A DNA stretch of 64,000 bases, from NCBI GenBank assembly GCA_003667865.1, contig CP033051.1:4347001-4411000 (forward strand), given 5' to 3'. The position numbers and the translations under genes are program-made. This document shows, in pieces, positions 17,681 through 26,477 of this stretch. Each line of letters starts with the position of its first letter. Positions within the stretch are counted from its first letter, which is position 1. The notes under the pieces were generated by a model. It was not told where the DNA came from and made no database searches. It saw nothing but the letters and a program-made list of their open reading frames with translations. The stretch is from Rossellomorea marisflavi (GTDB lineage Bacteria; Bacillota; Bacilli; Bacillales; Bacillaceae_B).

Positions 17681-17718
17681 ATGGGGACAGACCTTCTTGA
17701 AAGGTCCGTCCCCATTTT
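17681..17718. terminator. Strong terminator after the Dps-like gene
   Basis: ATGGGGACAGACCTT pairs with AAGGTCCGTCCCCAT (one mismatch), followed by TTTTT on plus and preceded by an A-run, so it also works for the tiny minus-strand gene at 17722. The GGGACNGACC stem recurs elsewhere in the window. Confidence 0.95.
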
Positions 17719-17721
17719 TCA

Positions 17722-17799
17722 TTAATCTGCACTAACCTCTGCTGTTATAATTAAAGCTATTGCTACAGTTACTATCAGCCCCATTACCATTGTAAACAT
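17722..17799 (-). CDS. Tiny hydrophobic peptide (25 residues)
   Basis: MFTMVMGLIVTVAIALIITA then EVSAD: essentially one membrane-spanning segment with an acidic tail. The ATG is 7 bases after AAAAGGAAGTG, and a shared terminator lies directly after the stop. I do not recognise the family. The ribosome site, hydrophobic logic and terminator support a real gene, but the length makes chance possible. Confidence 0.5.
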   Translation of the reverse strand: MFTMVMGLIVTVAIALIITAEVSAD

Positions 17800-18165
17800 G
17801 CTTATCACTTCCTTTTAGGTAGGATATCTTCTTACTATTAATGTATCATAGGAAATGAATGTCTCTTTGTGAAAAAGTGAACAACTCTTATCAAACTGTT
17901 GACAAAAATGTGAAAATGCTTATGTCAATTCAAAAGAAAGTTTCTAGTGACTATATACAAATCATTTCTGATGGCAAATGGCCTTTACCATTGCCCATCT
18001 ACATCACTGGAGTCTCCATAGACTGCTCCAAACATTGTTGAGAAAACAGCCGCTGCTTCTAGTCGAGCGAAGGACCCTCTATATCCATTTGGAAACCACC
18101 TTCAAATGCAGAACCCTAAACTTCGTTTGAATAACCTCAGTTTCATTAAGAGATATTATAAAACC
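17800..18165. other. Gap without a recognised gene
   Basis: About 365 bases between the tiny peptide gene and the terminator at 18170. Short frames on both strands lack ribosome binding sites. A minus-strand stretch (about 17990-18090) reads as protein-like pieces in two frames broken by stops, which could be a gene remnant, but I cannot assign it. Confidence 0.4.
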
Positions 18166-18169
18166 AAAA

Positions 18170-18195
18170 AGGAGATGACATCCTCGTCACCTCCT
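18170..18195 (-). terminator. Terminator at the end of the tiny-gene array
   Basis: On the minus strand AGGAGGTGAC pairs with GTCATCTCCT (one G-U pair) around GAGGAT and is followed by TTTTTGG. It closes the run of minus-strand small genes from 19275 to 18208. Confidence 0.75.
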
Positions 18196-18207
18196 AATAA
18201 ACTAAGT

Positions 18208-18282
18208 CTATTTCTCTTGCTCTTTTCTAGGACCTCGTTCCTTCCTCAAAAATAAAGTCCATACCGAAATATTAAGAAACAT
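18208..18282 (-). CDS. Possible tiny peptide (24 residues)
   Basis: MFLNISVWTLFLRKERGPRKEQEK: short hydrophobic head and a strongly basic/charged tail. The ATG follows GGTGGG closely (about 4 bases), and a terminator stands 12 bases after the stop. Orientation and spacing match the neighbouring yrzI-type genes, whose N-termini are also hydrophobic followed by charged residues. Family unknown. Confidence 0.4.
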   Translation of the reverse strand: MFLNISVWTLFLRKERGPRKEQEK

Positions 18283-18310
18283 ACTCCCACCTACCTTCTA
18301 CTATCATTCG

Positions 18311-18379
18311 TTAGGCAGTGTCCTTCTGAACCCAAATTGCATTTAGAAGCTTCTCCTGTAGAAATGTTTTCATCATCAT
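18311..18379 (-). CDS. Possible tiny peptide (22 residues)
   Basis: MMMKTFLQEKLLNAIWVQKDTA, an amphipathic helix-like sequence, starting at one of three consecutive ATGs just after AAGGGAGAG. It lies between the last yrzI-type gene and the 24-residue frame. No homology recognised; supported only by its ribosome site and context. Confidence 0.4.
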   Translation of the reverse strand: MMMKTFLQEKLLNAIWVQKDTA

Positions 18380-18413
18380 TCATCTCTCCCTTTCAATGTT
18401 GTTTTCATATTTC

Positions 18414-18557
18414 TTAAAAATGATTATTTGTTAAGCTATTATATTGCTTTAGCTTTACTTGCTCATATTGCTTCTTTACTTTTTCTGCATGTTGAAAATC
18501 CTTAAATACTATTTGTTTTTTTATTGAAATGGTTATAAATATTAGATTCAGCGTCAT
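18414..18557 (-). CDS. YrzI family small protein, copy 4
   Basis: 47 residues, starting MTLNLIFITISIKK with a charged, Gln/Lys/Tyr-rich C-terminal half. This is the YrzI family (annotated as probable small sporulation proteins, often in tandem). GGAGGTGATAAC precedes the ATG with the same leader as copy 3. The most diverged of the four, with KK in place of the RR/KR basic pair after the hydrophobic start. Confidence 0.8.
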   Translation of the reverse strand: MTLNLIFITISIKKQIVFKDFQHAEKVKKQYEQVKLKQYNSLTNNHF

Positions 18558-18582
18558 GTTATCACCTCCAACGCTTGCAAGC

Positions 18583-18726
18583 TTAAATATGGAAATGGGT
18601 TAAATGTGATTGTTTCTCTTTTAACCTGTCAAACTGTTGAATTACCTCTTCATTATGGTGTAATTCCTCAACGGTCGATGTTCGTCTGTTAAACGTCACG
18701 GTCATAAATAATAAATTAAGTGTCAT
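18583..18726 (-). CDS. YrzI family small protein, copy 3
   Basis: 47 residues beginning MTLNLLFMTVTFNRR, then an acidic/His-rich middle (ELHHNEEV) and a charged end. GAGGTG is 8 bases before the ATG. It sits 25 bases from the next paralogue. Function unknown; the family is restricted to Bacillus relatives and linked to sporulation by annotation only. Confidence 0.85.
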   Translation of the reverse strand: MTLNLLFMTVTFNRRTSTVEELHHNEEVIQQFDRLKEKQSHLTHFHI

Positions 18727-18756
18727 TGTGTTTTCACCTCTGTCTAGACTCTGCTC

Positions 18757-18900
18757 TTAGTAGATCGTCGTCATTTGTGTTTGTTGTTTTATTTTTAAAT
18801 CATCAAAATGCTTGCTAACGACATCATTGTGAAGAACTTCTTCATATGATGTTTCACGTTTCTTAAACGTAACAGTAATAAATAATAGATTTAGCGTCAT
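18757..18900 (-). CDS. YrzI family small protein, copy 2
   Basis: 47 residues, MTLNLLFITVTFKKRETSYEE at the N-terminus, LHNDVVSKHFDDLKIKQ in the middle: very close to B. subtilis YrzI in pattern. The ATG follows GGAGGTGATAAC, the same leader as copy 4, pointing to local duplication including the ribosome site. Confidence 0.88.
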   Translation of the reverse strand: MTLNLLFITVTFKKRETSYEEVLHNDVVSKHFDDLKIKQQTQMTTIY

Positions 18901-18926
18901 GTTATCACCTCCAACGCTATCAAAAA

Positions 18927-19073
18927 TTACATATGAATGTTCGTCATATTTAATTCTTGCTTCATTTTTAAATGTTCAAAATGCCTTAAGACTTCTTGGT
19001 TATGCTGCATTGTTGCTTCTGACTCTCTACGTTTCGCAAACGTAACGGTCATAAATAATAAATTTAACGTCAT
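18927..19073 (-). CDS. yrzI: YrzI family small protein, copy 1
   Basis: 48 residues, MTLNLLFMTVTFAKRRES followed by MQHNQEVLRHFEHLKMKQ. GGAGGTGAACATTC leads into the ATG. First of four tandem minus-strand paralogues that share MTLNL(L/I)F(I/M)T and a basic doublet, then diverge. In B. subtilis a single yrzI lies in the same neighbourhood beside the mccAB region. Confidence 0.88.
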   Translation of the reverse strand: MTLNLLFMTVTFAKRRESEATMQHNQEVLRHFEHLKMKQELNMTNIHM

Positions 19074-19106
19074 GAATGTTCACCTCCGTTTTTATCCATA
19101 AAAATA

Positions 19107-19133
19107 GCCACAAAGAAATGGTTTCTCTGTGGC
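19107..19133. other. Hairpin between tiny genes
   Basis: GCCACAAAGAAA pairs with TTTCTCTGTGGC (one mismatch) around TGG. It stands between the terminator at 19137 and the first yrzI gene and shares its GCCACA base with that terminator, suggesting duplication of a stem. Confidence 0.6.
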
Positions 19134-19136
19134 CAT

Positions 19137-19171
19137 AAAAAAGCCACAGGAAACTACATTCTCCCTGTGGC
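19137..19171 (-). terminator. Terminator after the 26-residue gene
   Basis: On the minus strand GCCACAGG pairs with CCTGTGGC and is followed by TTTTTT, 24 bases after the stop at 19195. This isolates the 26-residue frame from the yrzI genes downstream. Confidence 0.85.
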
Positions 19172-19194
19172 ATGGATATTCTATAGATTAGAAA

Positions 19195-19275
19195 TTAGTT
19201 CATAATCATCCCATGGTTGGTCGAATGTTTAAAATCATATTCAGTTCTTACGTTTTTCCATACACTCATGATCAT
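19195..19275 (-). CDS. Tiny protein of 26 residues
   Basis: MIMSVWKNVRTEYDFKHSTN followed by HGMIMN. Polar, with one Trp and two His, not a membrane peptide. GGAGG is 9 bases before the first ATG and a clean terminator follows, so it looks like a complete transcription unit. No family recognised. Confidence 0.55.
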   Translation of the reverse strand: MIMSVWKNVRTEYDFKHSTNHGMIMN

Positions 19276-19418
19276 TGAATTCGACCTCCATTTCTTAGAT
19301 TATTTTTCTTACATTGGTTAGTATATCCAATTCCTTTGGAAATGTAAACCACTTTTCACACCTATTTTTTTACAAATTTCTTATTAGGAAACAAAAGAGA
19401 CTATTTGCATAATAAAAA

Positions 19419-19450
19419 AACCACCAATCCTTAATTAAGATTTGGTGGTT
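19419..19450 (-). terminator. Terminator of yrhC
   Basis: On the minus strand AACCACCAAAT pairs with ATTGGTGGTT (one base offset) and runs into TTTTTTT, 13 bases after the yrhC stop. Confidence 0.85.
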
Positions 19451-19462
19451 AAACAATGTCCA

Positions 19463-19699
19463 TTATTCTTCATCTAAGCTCTGTAATTCCTTTTTAAAGC
19501 GATTTGATTTCATAAAGAACATAAGAGAAGCAGAAAGTAACACAACTGTTCCTCCCATTAAAATATACGTTTTTAAAATCGTTTTGCCCTCAGCTGGAAT
19601 TACTACACCTAAGTATAAGAAAACACTTAGTGCTAAGAGGGTAAAGCCGAATCGTTTATAATCAATGATTTTATGTTGTAAATTGTTTTTACTATTCAT
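19463..19699 (-). CDS. yrhC: YrhC family membrane protein
   Basis: 78 residues with two membrane segments (RFGFTLLALSVFLYLGVVIP and YILMGGTVVLLSASLMFF) and charged ends, matching the YrhC family in length and topology. AGGGTGATAG lies before the ATG. In B. subtilis yrhC is the last gene of the yrrT-mtnN-mccA-mccB operon; here it is detached from mccB by a chemoreceptor gene and a repeat element. Function unknown. Confidence 0.82.
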   Translation of the reverse strand: MNSKNNLQHKIIDYKRFGFTLLALSVFLYLGVVIPAEGKTILKTYILMGGTVVLLSASLMFFMKSNRFKKELQSLDEE

Positions 19700-19819
19700 T
19701 ATGCTATCACCCTAGAAGTTTAGTAAACTACTTTTTGAGTATAACATAAGTCCGTAATTTTAAGCTTTTGTAATTATATCCAAATAGCTTAATCCCTTTA
19801 GGAGATCTAGAATGTAAAA

Positions 19820-20202
19820 AAAGAGGTTGGGACATAACTAAATAAATAATACGTAAAAACGAACAATATCTAATTAACAGAATACTGTTTGCTTAAAGAT
19901 TCAATTTAGTTTGAGAAAATAAGTTTGTTCCATTGCGCTACAGACATTCGCTTTCCACGGGGAGGAAGCTGAGCCTCCTCGTCTTCGCCTGCGGGGTTCC
20001 GTTCCGGTGGGTACGTCACCTCGGTCTCAGCCTTTCCTCTATTTCCCGTAGGAGTCGAATGTCCTTCGCTCCATTCCACTAGTAAAAATAGGACGTAAAG
20101 ATAGTAATCAAAGACCCGAACAATCAAGCGAAAGATTCATCGAATTCTCGCCTTTTCGTTCGGGTTTTTCATTAGCATTAATACTTATGTCCCAGCCTCT
20201 TT
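19820..20202. repeat. 383-bp element with long inverted ends enclosing a GC-rich repeat
   Basis: The left end AAAGAGGTTGGGACATAA and the right end TTATGTCCCAGCCTCTTT are an 18-bp inverted repeat (one G-U-type mismatch). Inside lie a diverged copy of the GC-rich repeat (about 19928-20082) and a second stem (AAAGACCCGAACAA with TTCGTTCGGGTTTTT, 20107-20170). No coding capacity. It ends 4 bases from the chemoreceptor stop, so its right end may also serve as that gene's 3' structure. Confidence 0.8.
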
Positions 20203-20206
20203 CTGA

Positions 20207-22003
20207 TTAATTTACATTAAATTGCTTTGAAATACTAGATAAAGAGTTTGATAACCCTTTTAATTGTAAACCGATTTCATGTGTACTTTCCATCTGTTGT
20301 ATTTGATCATTACTTGTTGAAAGCATTTGTTCCGTGCTAGCAAGTGTTTCTTGTGAAATGGACGCGAATCCTACCGTTGCCTCTTCTAGGGCAGGTAAAA
20401 CCACTTTTAACCCTTGAAGTTCTCCTTGCATCCCTTGCAGCTTCTTACTTACGGTATCGATTTCAGTCATTAATTCATCGAAGGATGCTTTTGATTCATT
20501 AGCTGTCTCCAGGTTGCCCTTAATCTTCATTAGCATATCATTAAACTCTTTGGTAGCTCGAATGGTTACATCTTCCATTTCAGAAATCGAATTCGAAATA
20601 TCTACAGTTGCAGATGAAGATTGTTCAGCTAGTTTACCTACTTCGTTCGCTACAACCGCAAAGCCCTTACCTGCTTCACCTGCTCTAGCAGCCTCAATGG
20701 TAGCATTCAGTGCCAAAAGCTTTGTTTGATCTGCGACACCTTTAATTAATCCTACAAGGTTTGTAATCGAGGAAGAATGGTTCTTTACTTGTTGGATTGT
20801 AGTCGTCATATGCTCAAAATCTTGCTCAAAAGTATGAATCGTGTCAATTAACTCAGTGTTATTCTTTTCTCCGCGCTTTGCCGAACAGTTCATATCCTCA
20901 GAACTCTGATATACAGTATCCATACCAGAAAGCAATAGTTCAATTTTTTGTTTCATTGATTGTACTCCATTTACACTGCTATCTGAGCTACTGGCAGTCT
21001 GTTCTGCCCCATGCTTTACAACATTAATTGCTTCAATTAACTGACGGCTGAAGGTTAGTGCATCTTCAGAGGAATGACTAAGCTTTTCACCCGTTGTCTC
21101 TAACTCTGTCGTTGTTTCATTTAGTTCATTTATAACGTTTTTCATCTGCTCAATCATCATATTAAAGCTAGTTTTTAAAGATTGAAGTTCCGGAATTGTT
21201 GTATTAATCGTTGCTTTCTTATTTAGATTTCCTTCACGAACCTCTGTCATTACATTTCGAAGCTCATTTAATGGCTTCGTTACACTTCTAACAAACAGGA
21301 TTAATAGAATAGTCGAAACAACAAGACTAATACCGATGACGATCAACATAAATTGTGCCATATCATTTACTGGTCCTAGGTATGATGCAGTTGGAACAAC
21401 TAAGAAATACTTTCCGTTTATCTCTGGCATGTTCAGGACAGAGATTGTGTAGTCTTCTCCTTTAAGTGTTTGGTGGAAGACTGCTTTCTCTTCACTTTTT
21501 AACTTTTCCGTAAAAGATTCAGAGAAAGTTATGTTCGCTTTATTACTAACTTTAAATGGCTTGATTTCATTTTCAGTGTAATAGAATAAATCGGACTGAA
21601 TACCATCCTTCTCAAGCTGACGCTGCTGGTCACGAATACTAATTTCAAATTGTTGCATAAAATAAGCATCATCACTTACATATAGGAACTTTAAATTTTT
21701 TGCAACATAGGCCATAACCTCCGCTTCACGACTCAGACGATTTTCAATCGTTTCAATTGTGGTCTCCTTTGCCTTTAAATAGGAACTAATCCCTACAATA
21801 TTGATTGAGACAATTAAGAGAAGGATAAATAAAAATAGTAGCCGACTTTGAAGACTAAATTTCGAAAAAAACTTGTCTAAGAAACGATTGGGTGTTTGAT
21901 CCTTGTCCATCACTGTTTTCTTATTATCTGTAGGCTTCATCTTTTCTCGTTTCATATTATGTAGTGGAATTTTTTTCAAGGAGTTCGTCCATTTCACTTT
22001 CAA
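20207..22003 (-). CDS. Methyl-accepting chemotaxis protein
   Basis: 598-residue membrane chemoreceptor. Cytoplasmic head of about 50 residues, first membrane segment about 53-73, extracellular sensing region about 75-215 (single-Cache-like size), second segment about 218-240 ([18 protein letters not shown]), HAMP ([13 protein letters not shown]) and a signalling tail with the conserved hairpin tip ([19 protein letters not shown], then [15 protein letters not shown]). The TTG start is 6 bases after GGAGGG. No other che gene is nearby; ligand unknown. It separates mccB from yrhC. Confidence 0.93.
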   Translation of the reverse strand: MKVKWTNSLKKIPLHNMKREKMKPTDNKKTVMDKDQTPNRFLDKFFSKFSLQSRLLFLFILLLIVSINIVGISSYLKAKETTIETIENRLSREAEVMAYVAKNLKFLYVSDDAYFMQQFEISIRDQQRQLEKDGIQSDLFYYTENEIKPFKVSNKANITFSESFTEKLKSEEKAVFHQTLKGEDYTISVLNMPEINGKYFLVVPTASYLGPVNDMAQFMLIVIGISLVVSTILLILFVRSVTKPLNELRNVMTEVREGNLNKKATINTTIPELQSLKTSFNMMIEQMKNVINELNETTTELETTGEKLSHSSEDALTFSRQLIEAINVVKHGAEQTASSSDSSVNGVQSMKQKIELLLSGMDTVYQSSEDMNCSAKRGEKNNTELIDTIHTFEQDFEHMTTTIQQVKNHSSSITNLVGLIKGVADQTKLLALNATIEAARAGEAGKGFAVVANEVGKLAEQSSSATVDISNSISEMEDVTIRATKEFNDMLMKIKGNLETANESKASFDELMTEIDTVSKKLQGMQGELQGLKVVLPALEEATVGFASISQETLASTEQMLSTSNDQIQQMESTHEIGLQLKGLSNSLSSISKQFNVN

Positions 22004-22112
22004 GCCAAGCCCTCCATATCTCGTGTAAATTCGACTAATTATAACACTGTAATGTTAAGCTAGTGTTAAGAATGCTAACCCAGTCAATAAGACCATATTC
22101 TTATTTTTCATC

Positions 22113-22145
22113 AAAAAAAGAAGCCACCTATTGGAAGGTGACTTC
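22113..22145 (-). terminator. Terminator of the mccAB operon
   Basis: On the minus strand GAAGTCACCTT pairs with AGGTGGCTTC (G-U and one mismatch) around CCAAT and is followed by TTTTTTT, 28 bases after mccB. Confidence 0.9.
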
Positions 22146-22172
22146 AGTCATTTTAATAGAATTTTCATCAAA

Positions 22173-24237
<2,065 letters not shown>

Positions 24238-24291
24238 GAAATTCCCCCCTATTACATAGATCCTATTAATGTATTTTTTACTTCCCCTTCT

Positions 24292-24320
24292 ACTATATAG
24301 AGTTTAACGATTTTCTTCAA
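24292..24320 (-). promoter_or_regulatory. Sigma-A promoter of mccAB
   Basis: On the minus strand TTGAAG and TATAGT are 17 bases apart, 55 bases before the mccA start. GGAATTG overlaps the -35 box; the AT-rich region with GGAATT could be a CymR site, but I cannot confirm it. Confidence 0.55.
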
Positions 24321-24354
24321 TTCCGACAATCCCTATATGCTTAATTTATAATAT

Positions 24355-24383
24355 TAGACAAAAAGCTTTTATGTGTATAAAAT
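24355..24383 (+). promoter_or_regulatory. Sigma-A promoter of the adenosylhomocysteinase gene
   Basis: TAGACA and TAAAAT are 17 bases apart, 40 bases before the TTG start, and divergent from the mccAB promoter. Confidence 0.55.
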
Positions 24384-24423
24384 GGTAAAGTAATTAGTAA
24401 CGGAGCTAATGGAGGGATTATTC

Positions 24424-25686
24424 TTGAATTCTATAGATAACAGTATCATTAAAGATTTAAGCTTAGCAGAAAACGGTCAAATGAAAATTAACTGGGTAAA
24501 GCAGCATATGCCTGTTTTAAACAAAATTCGTGAGAGATTTGAAAAAGAGCAGCCGTTTAAAGGATTAAAAGTATCGATTTGTCTACACTTAGAGGCAAAA
24601 ACAGCTTATCTTGCTCAGGTCGTTCAAGCTGGTGGGGCTGAGGTCACCATTACAGGAAGTAACCCACTATCTACACAAGATGATGTTTGTGCGGCACTTG
24701 TTAAAAGTGGGATTACGGTTTATGCAAAATATAAACCAACGAAAGAAGAAGAAAAAGAATTTATCACAAAAACTCTTGAAACAAAACCGGATTTAATTAT
24801 TGATGATGGCGGAGACTTTGTTACGTTCCTTCATGCAGAACGTCCTGATTTGATCCCAACGATCCGTGGTGGAGCGGAAGAAACAACAACGGGTATTATT
24901 CGTGATAAAGCACTTGCAAATACAGGAAAGCTTTCCTTCCCGATGATTGCAGTTAATGATGCATATTGCAAACACTTATATGACAATCGTTACGGTACTG
25001 GACAATCCGTATGGGATGGAATTATCCGTACAACAAATCTATTAGTAGCTGGTAAAACAGTTGTTGTAGTAGGGTATGGATGGTGTGGTCGTGGCGTAGC
25101 AATGCGTGCGAAAGGTCTAGGTGCTAAGGTTGTAGTTACAGAAGTAGATGCCATTAAAGCCATTGAAGCTCAAATGGACGGATTTGAAGTAATGTCGATG
25201 AATGAAGCTTCTAAGATTGGTGATTTCTTCATTACCGTAACAGGTAACTACAGTGTCATTAATGCCACACACTTTGATCAGATGAAGGATGGCGCAATCC
25301 TTTGTAATGCAGGTCACTTTGATGTTGAAGTGAATGTAAAAGAACTTGCTGCAAAGGCAGTCTCTATGAAAGAAGTACGCAATAACATTAGAGAATATAC
25401 AATGGAGGATGGACGCAGATTACATCTTCTAGCTGAAGGAAGACTTGTTAACTTAGGAGCAGCAGACGGTCACCCAGCAGAAATTATGGATATGACATTT
25501 GCACTTCAAGCTGTAGGGTTAGAATACGTAAACAAACATTATAAAGAACTTGAAAAAAATGTATTAAATGTGCCGTATGAAATCGATGAAAATGTTGCTC
25601 GCTTAAAGCTAGAGTCTTCAGGTATTACAATTGATTCTCTAACAGATGAGCAAGTGAAGTATTTAAACAGTTGGACTACAGAATAA
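24424..25686 (+). CDS. Adenosylhomocysteinase family protein (SAH or S-inosylhomocysteine hydrolase)
   Basis: 420-residue NAD-dependent SahH fold. Catalytic-type residues are kept: [34 protein letters not shown] (Lys, Asp, Asn present; the usual Cys is Thr), the NAD loop [14 protein letters not shown], and [10 protein letters not shown]. The sequence style ([16 protein letters not shown]) is that of archaeal and Thermotoga enzymes, and the C-terminal KxxHYRY tail of classical SahH is missing. TTG start 7 bases after GGAGGG; the ATG at 24409 is part of that site. A neighbouring SAH deaminase makes S-inosylhomocysteine a plausible substrate. Transcribed against its neighbours. Confidence 0.88.
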   Translation: MNSIDNSIIKDLSLAENGQMKINWVKQHMPVLNKIRERFEKEQPFKGLKVSICLHLEAKTAYLAQVVQAGGAEVTITGSNPLSTQDDVCAALVKSGITVYAKYKPTKEEEKEFITKTLETKPDLIIDDGGDFVTFLHAERPDLIPTIRGGAEETTTGIIRDKALANTGKLSFPMIAVNDAYCKHLYDNRYGTGQSVWDGIIRTTNLLVAGKTVVVVGYGWCGRGVAMRAKGLGAKVVVTEVDAIKAIEAQMDGFEVMSMNEASKIGDFFITVTGNYSVINATHFDQMKDGAILCNAGHFDVEVNVKELAAKAVSMKEVRNNIREYTMEDGRRLHLLAEGRLVNLGAADGHPAEIMDMTFALQAVGLEYVNKHYKELEKNVLNVPYEIDENVARLKLESSGITIDSLTDEQVKYLNSWTTE

Positions 25687-25691
25687 ATAAG

Positions 25692-25731
25692 AAAAAAAGC
25701 TTATGAGATAAATTACTCATAAGCTTTTTTT
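25692..25731. terminator. Bidirectional terminator between the SahH homologue and mtnN
   Basis: A perfect stem AAGCTTATGAG/CTCATAAGCTT flanked by A7 on one side and T7 on the other, with an 8-base loop. It serves both convergent genes. Confidence 0.95.
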
Positions 25732-25744
25732 CTTAACTGTTACA

Positions 25745-26443
25745 TCATACCCAGTTCTTCAGCATTCCATCAATAATGGAATAGGACTGATGAGATGCCT
25801 TCTTCGTGAATTCCATGAAATTAACATTTGCCGAACCGTTTGCCTTATCAGACATAGAACGAATGACTACATAAGGGATGTGGTTCATATGACAAACTTG
25901 AGCAACTGCTGCGCCTTCCATTTCAGTACATGTTCCATGAAGCTCTTTGTGAAGCTCGCTTACCTTTTCCTCATTAGAAATGAACTGGTCTCCTGATAAC
26001 ACACGGCCTTGAAAAACATTCTGATCAGTTAGAACCTCAAGACTGACCTTTTGTGCTAAATCGACTAGTTTCTGATCTGCTTTAAAAATATATGTTTCGT
26101 CGTAAGGAATTTCACCTTTTTTAAAGCCTAGTGATGTGGCATCCATGTCATGGTGCATACATTCTGTTGAGATCACAATATCACATATATCTAGTCGTGG
26201 GTCTAAAGCTCCTGCGACACCTGTGAAAAGAATCTTCTCAACTCCGAAGCTACTTATTAAAACTTGTGTACAAACACTAGCGTTTACTTTTCCAACTCCT
26301 GATTTGCAGACAATAACATCTTTTCCATTAAACACACCAGTATGAAAGGTGATTCCTGCAACCTCTTTCTCTTCTGAATGCTCCATTCCACTTAGGAACG
26401 CTGCTACTTCTTCATTCATGGCTCCAATGATACCGATTTTCAA
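25745..26443 (-). CDS. mtnN: 5'-methylthioadenosine/S-adenosylhomocysteine nucleosidase
   Basis: Cleaves MTA and SAH to adenine plus methylthioribose or S-ribosylhomocysteine (Pfs). 232 residues from a TTG 8 bases after GGAGG, giving (M)KIGIIGAMNEEV; the ATG 21 bases upstream lies before the site. Family motifs: KSGVGKVNAS, FTGVAGALDP, DFIS-type SGDQFISN, CTEMEGAAVAQVCH and VIRSMSDKANGSA with the catalytic Asp and Glu. Here it coexists with a SahH homologue and an SAH deaminase, which is unusual redundancy. Confidence 0.95.
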   Translation of the reverse strand: MKIGIIGAMNEEVAAFLSGMEHSEEKEVAGITFHTGVFNGKDVIVCKSGVGKVNASVCTQVLISSFGVEKILFTGVAGALDPRLDICDIVISTECMHHDMDATSLGFKKGEIPYDETYIFKADQKLVDLAQKVSLEVLTDQNVFQGRVLSGDQFISNEEKVSELHKELHGTCTEMEGAAVAQVCHMNHIPYVVIRSMSDKANGSANVNFMEFTKKASHQSYSIIDGMLKNWV

Positions 26444-26477
26444 TCCCTTTTCCTCCAAACTCATTCTAATACATGGA

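Noticed and set aside
17859-18041. 60-codon plus-strand frame after the Dps-like gene
   Set aside because: No ribosome site and no recognisable composition; the opposite strand has equally weak frames.
19906-20127. 73-codon frame in the element before the chemoreceptor
   Set aside because: Lies wholly in the diverged GC-rich repeat, no ribosome site, no domain.
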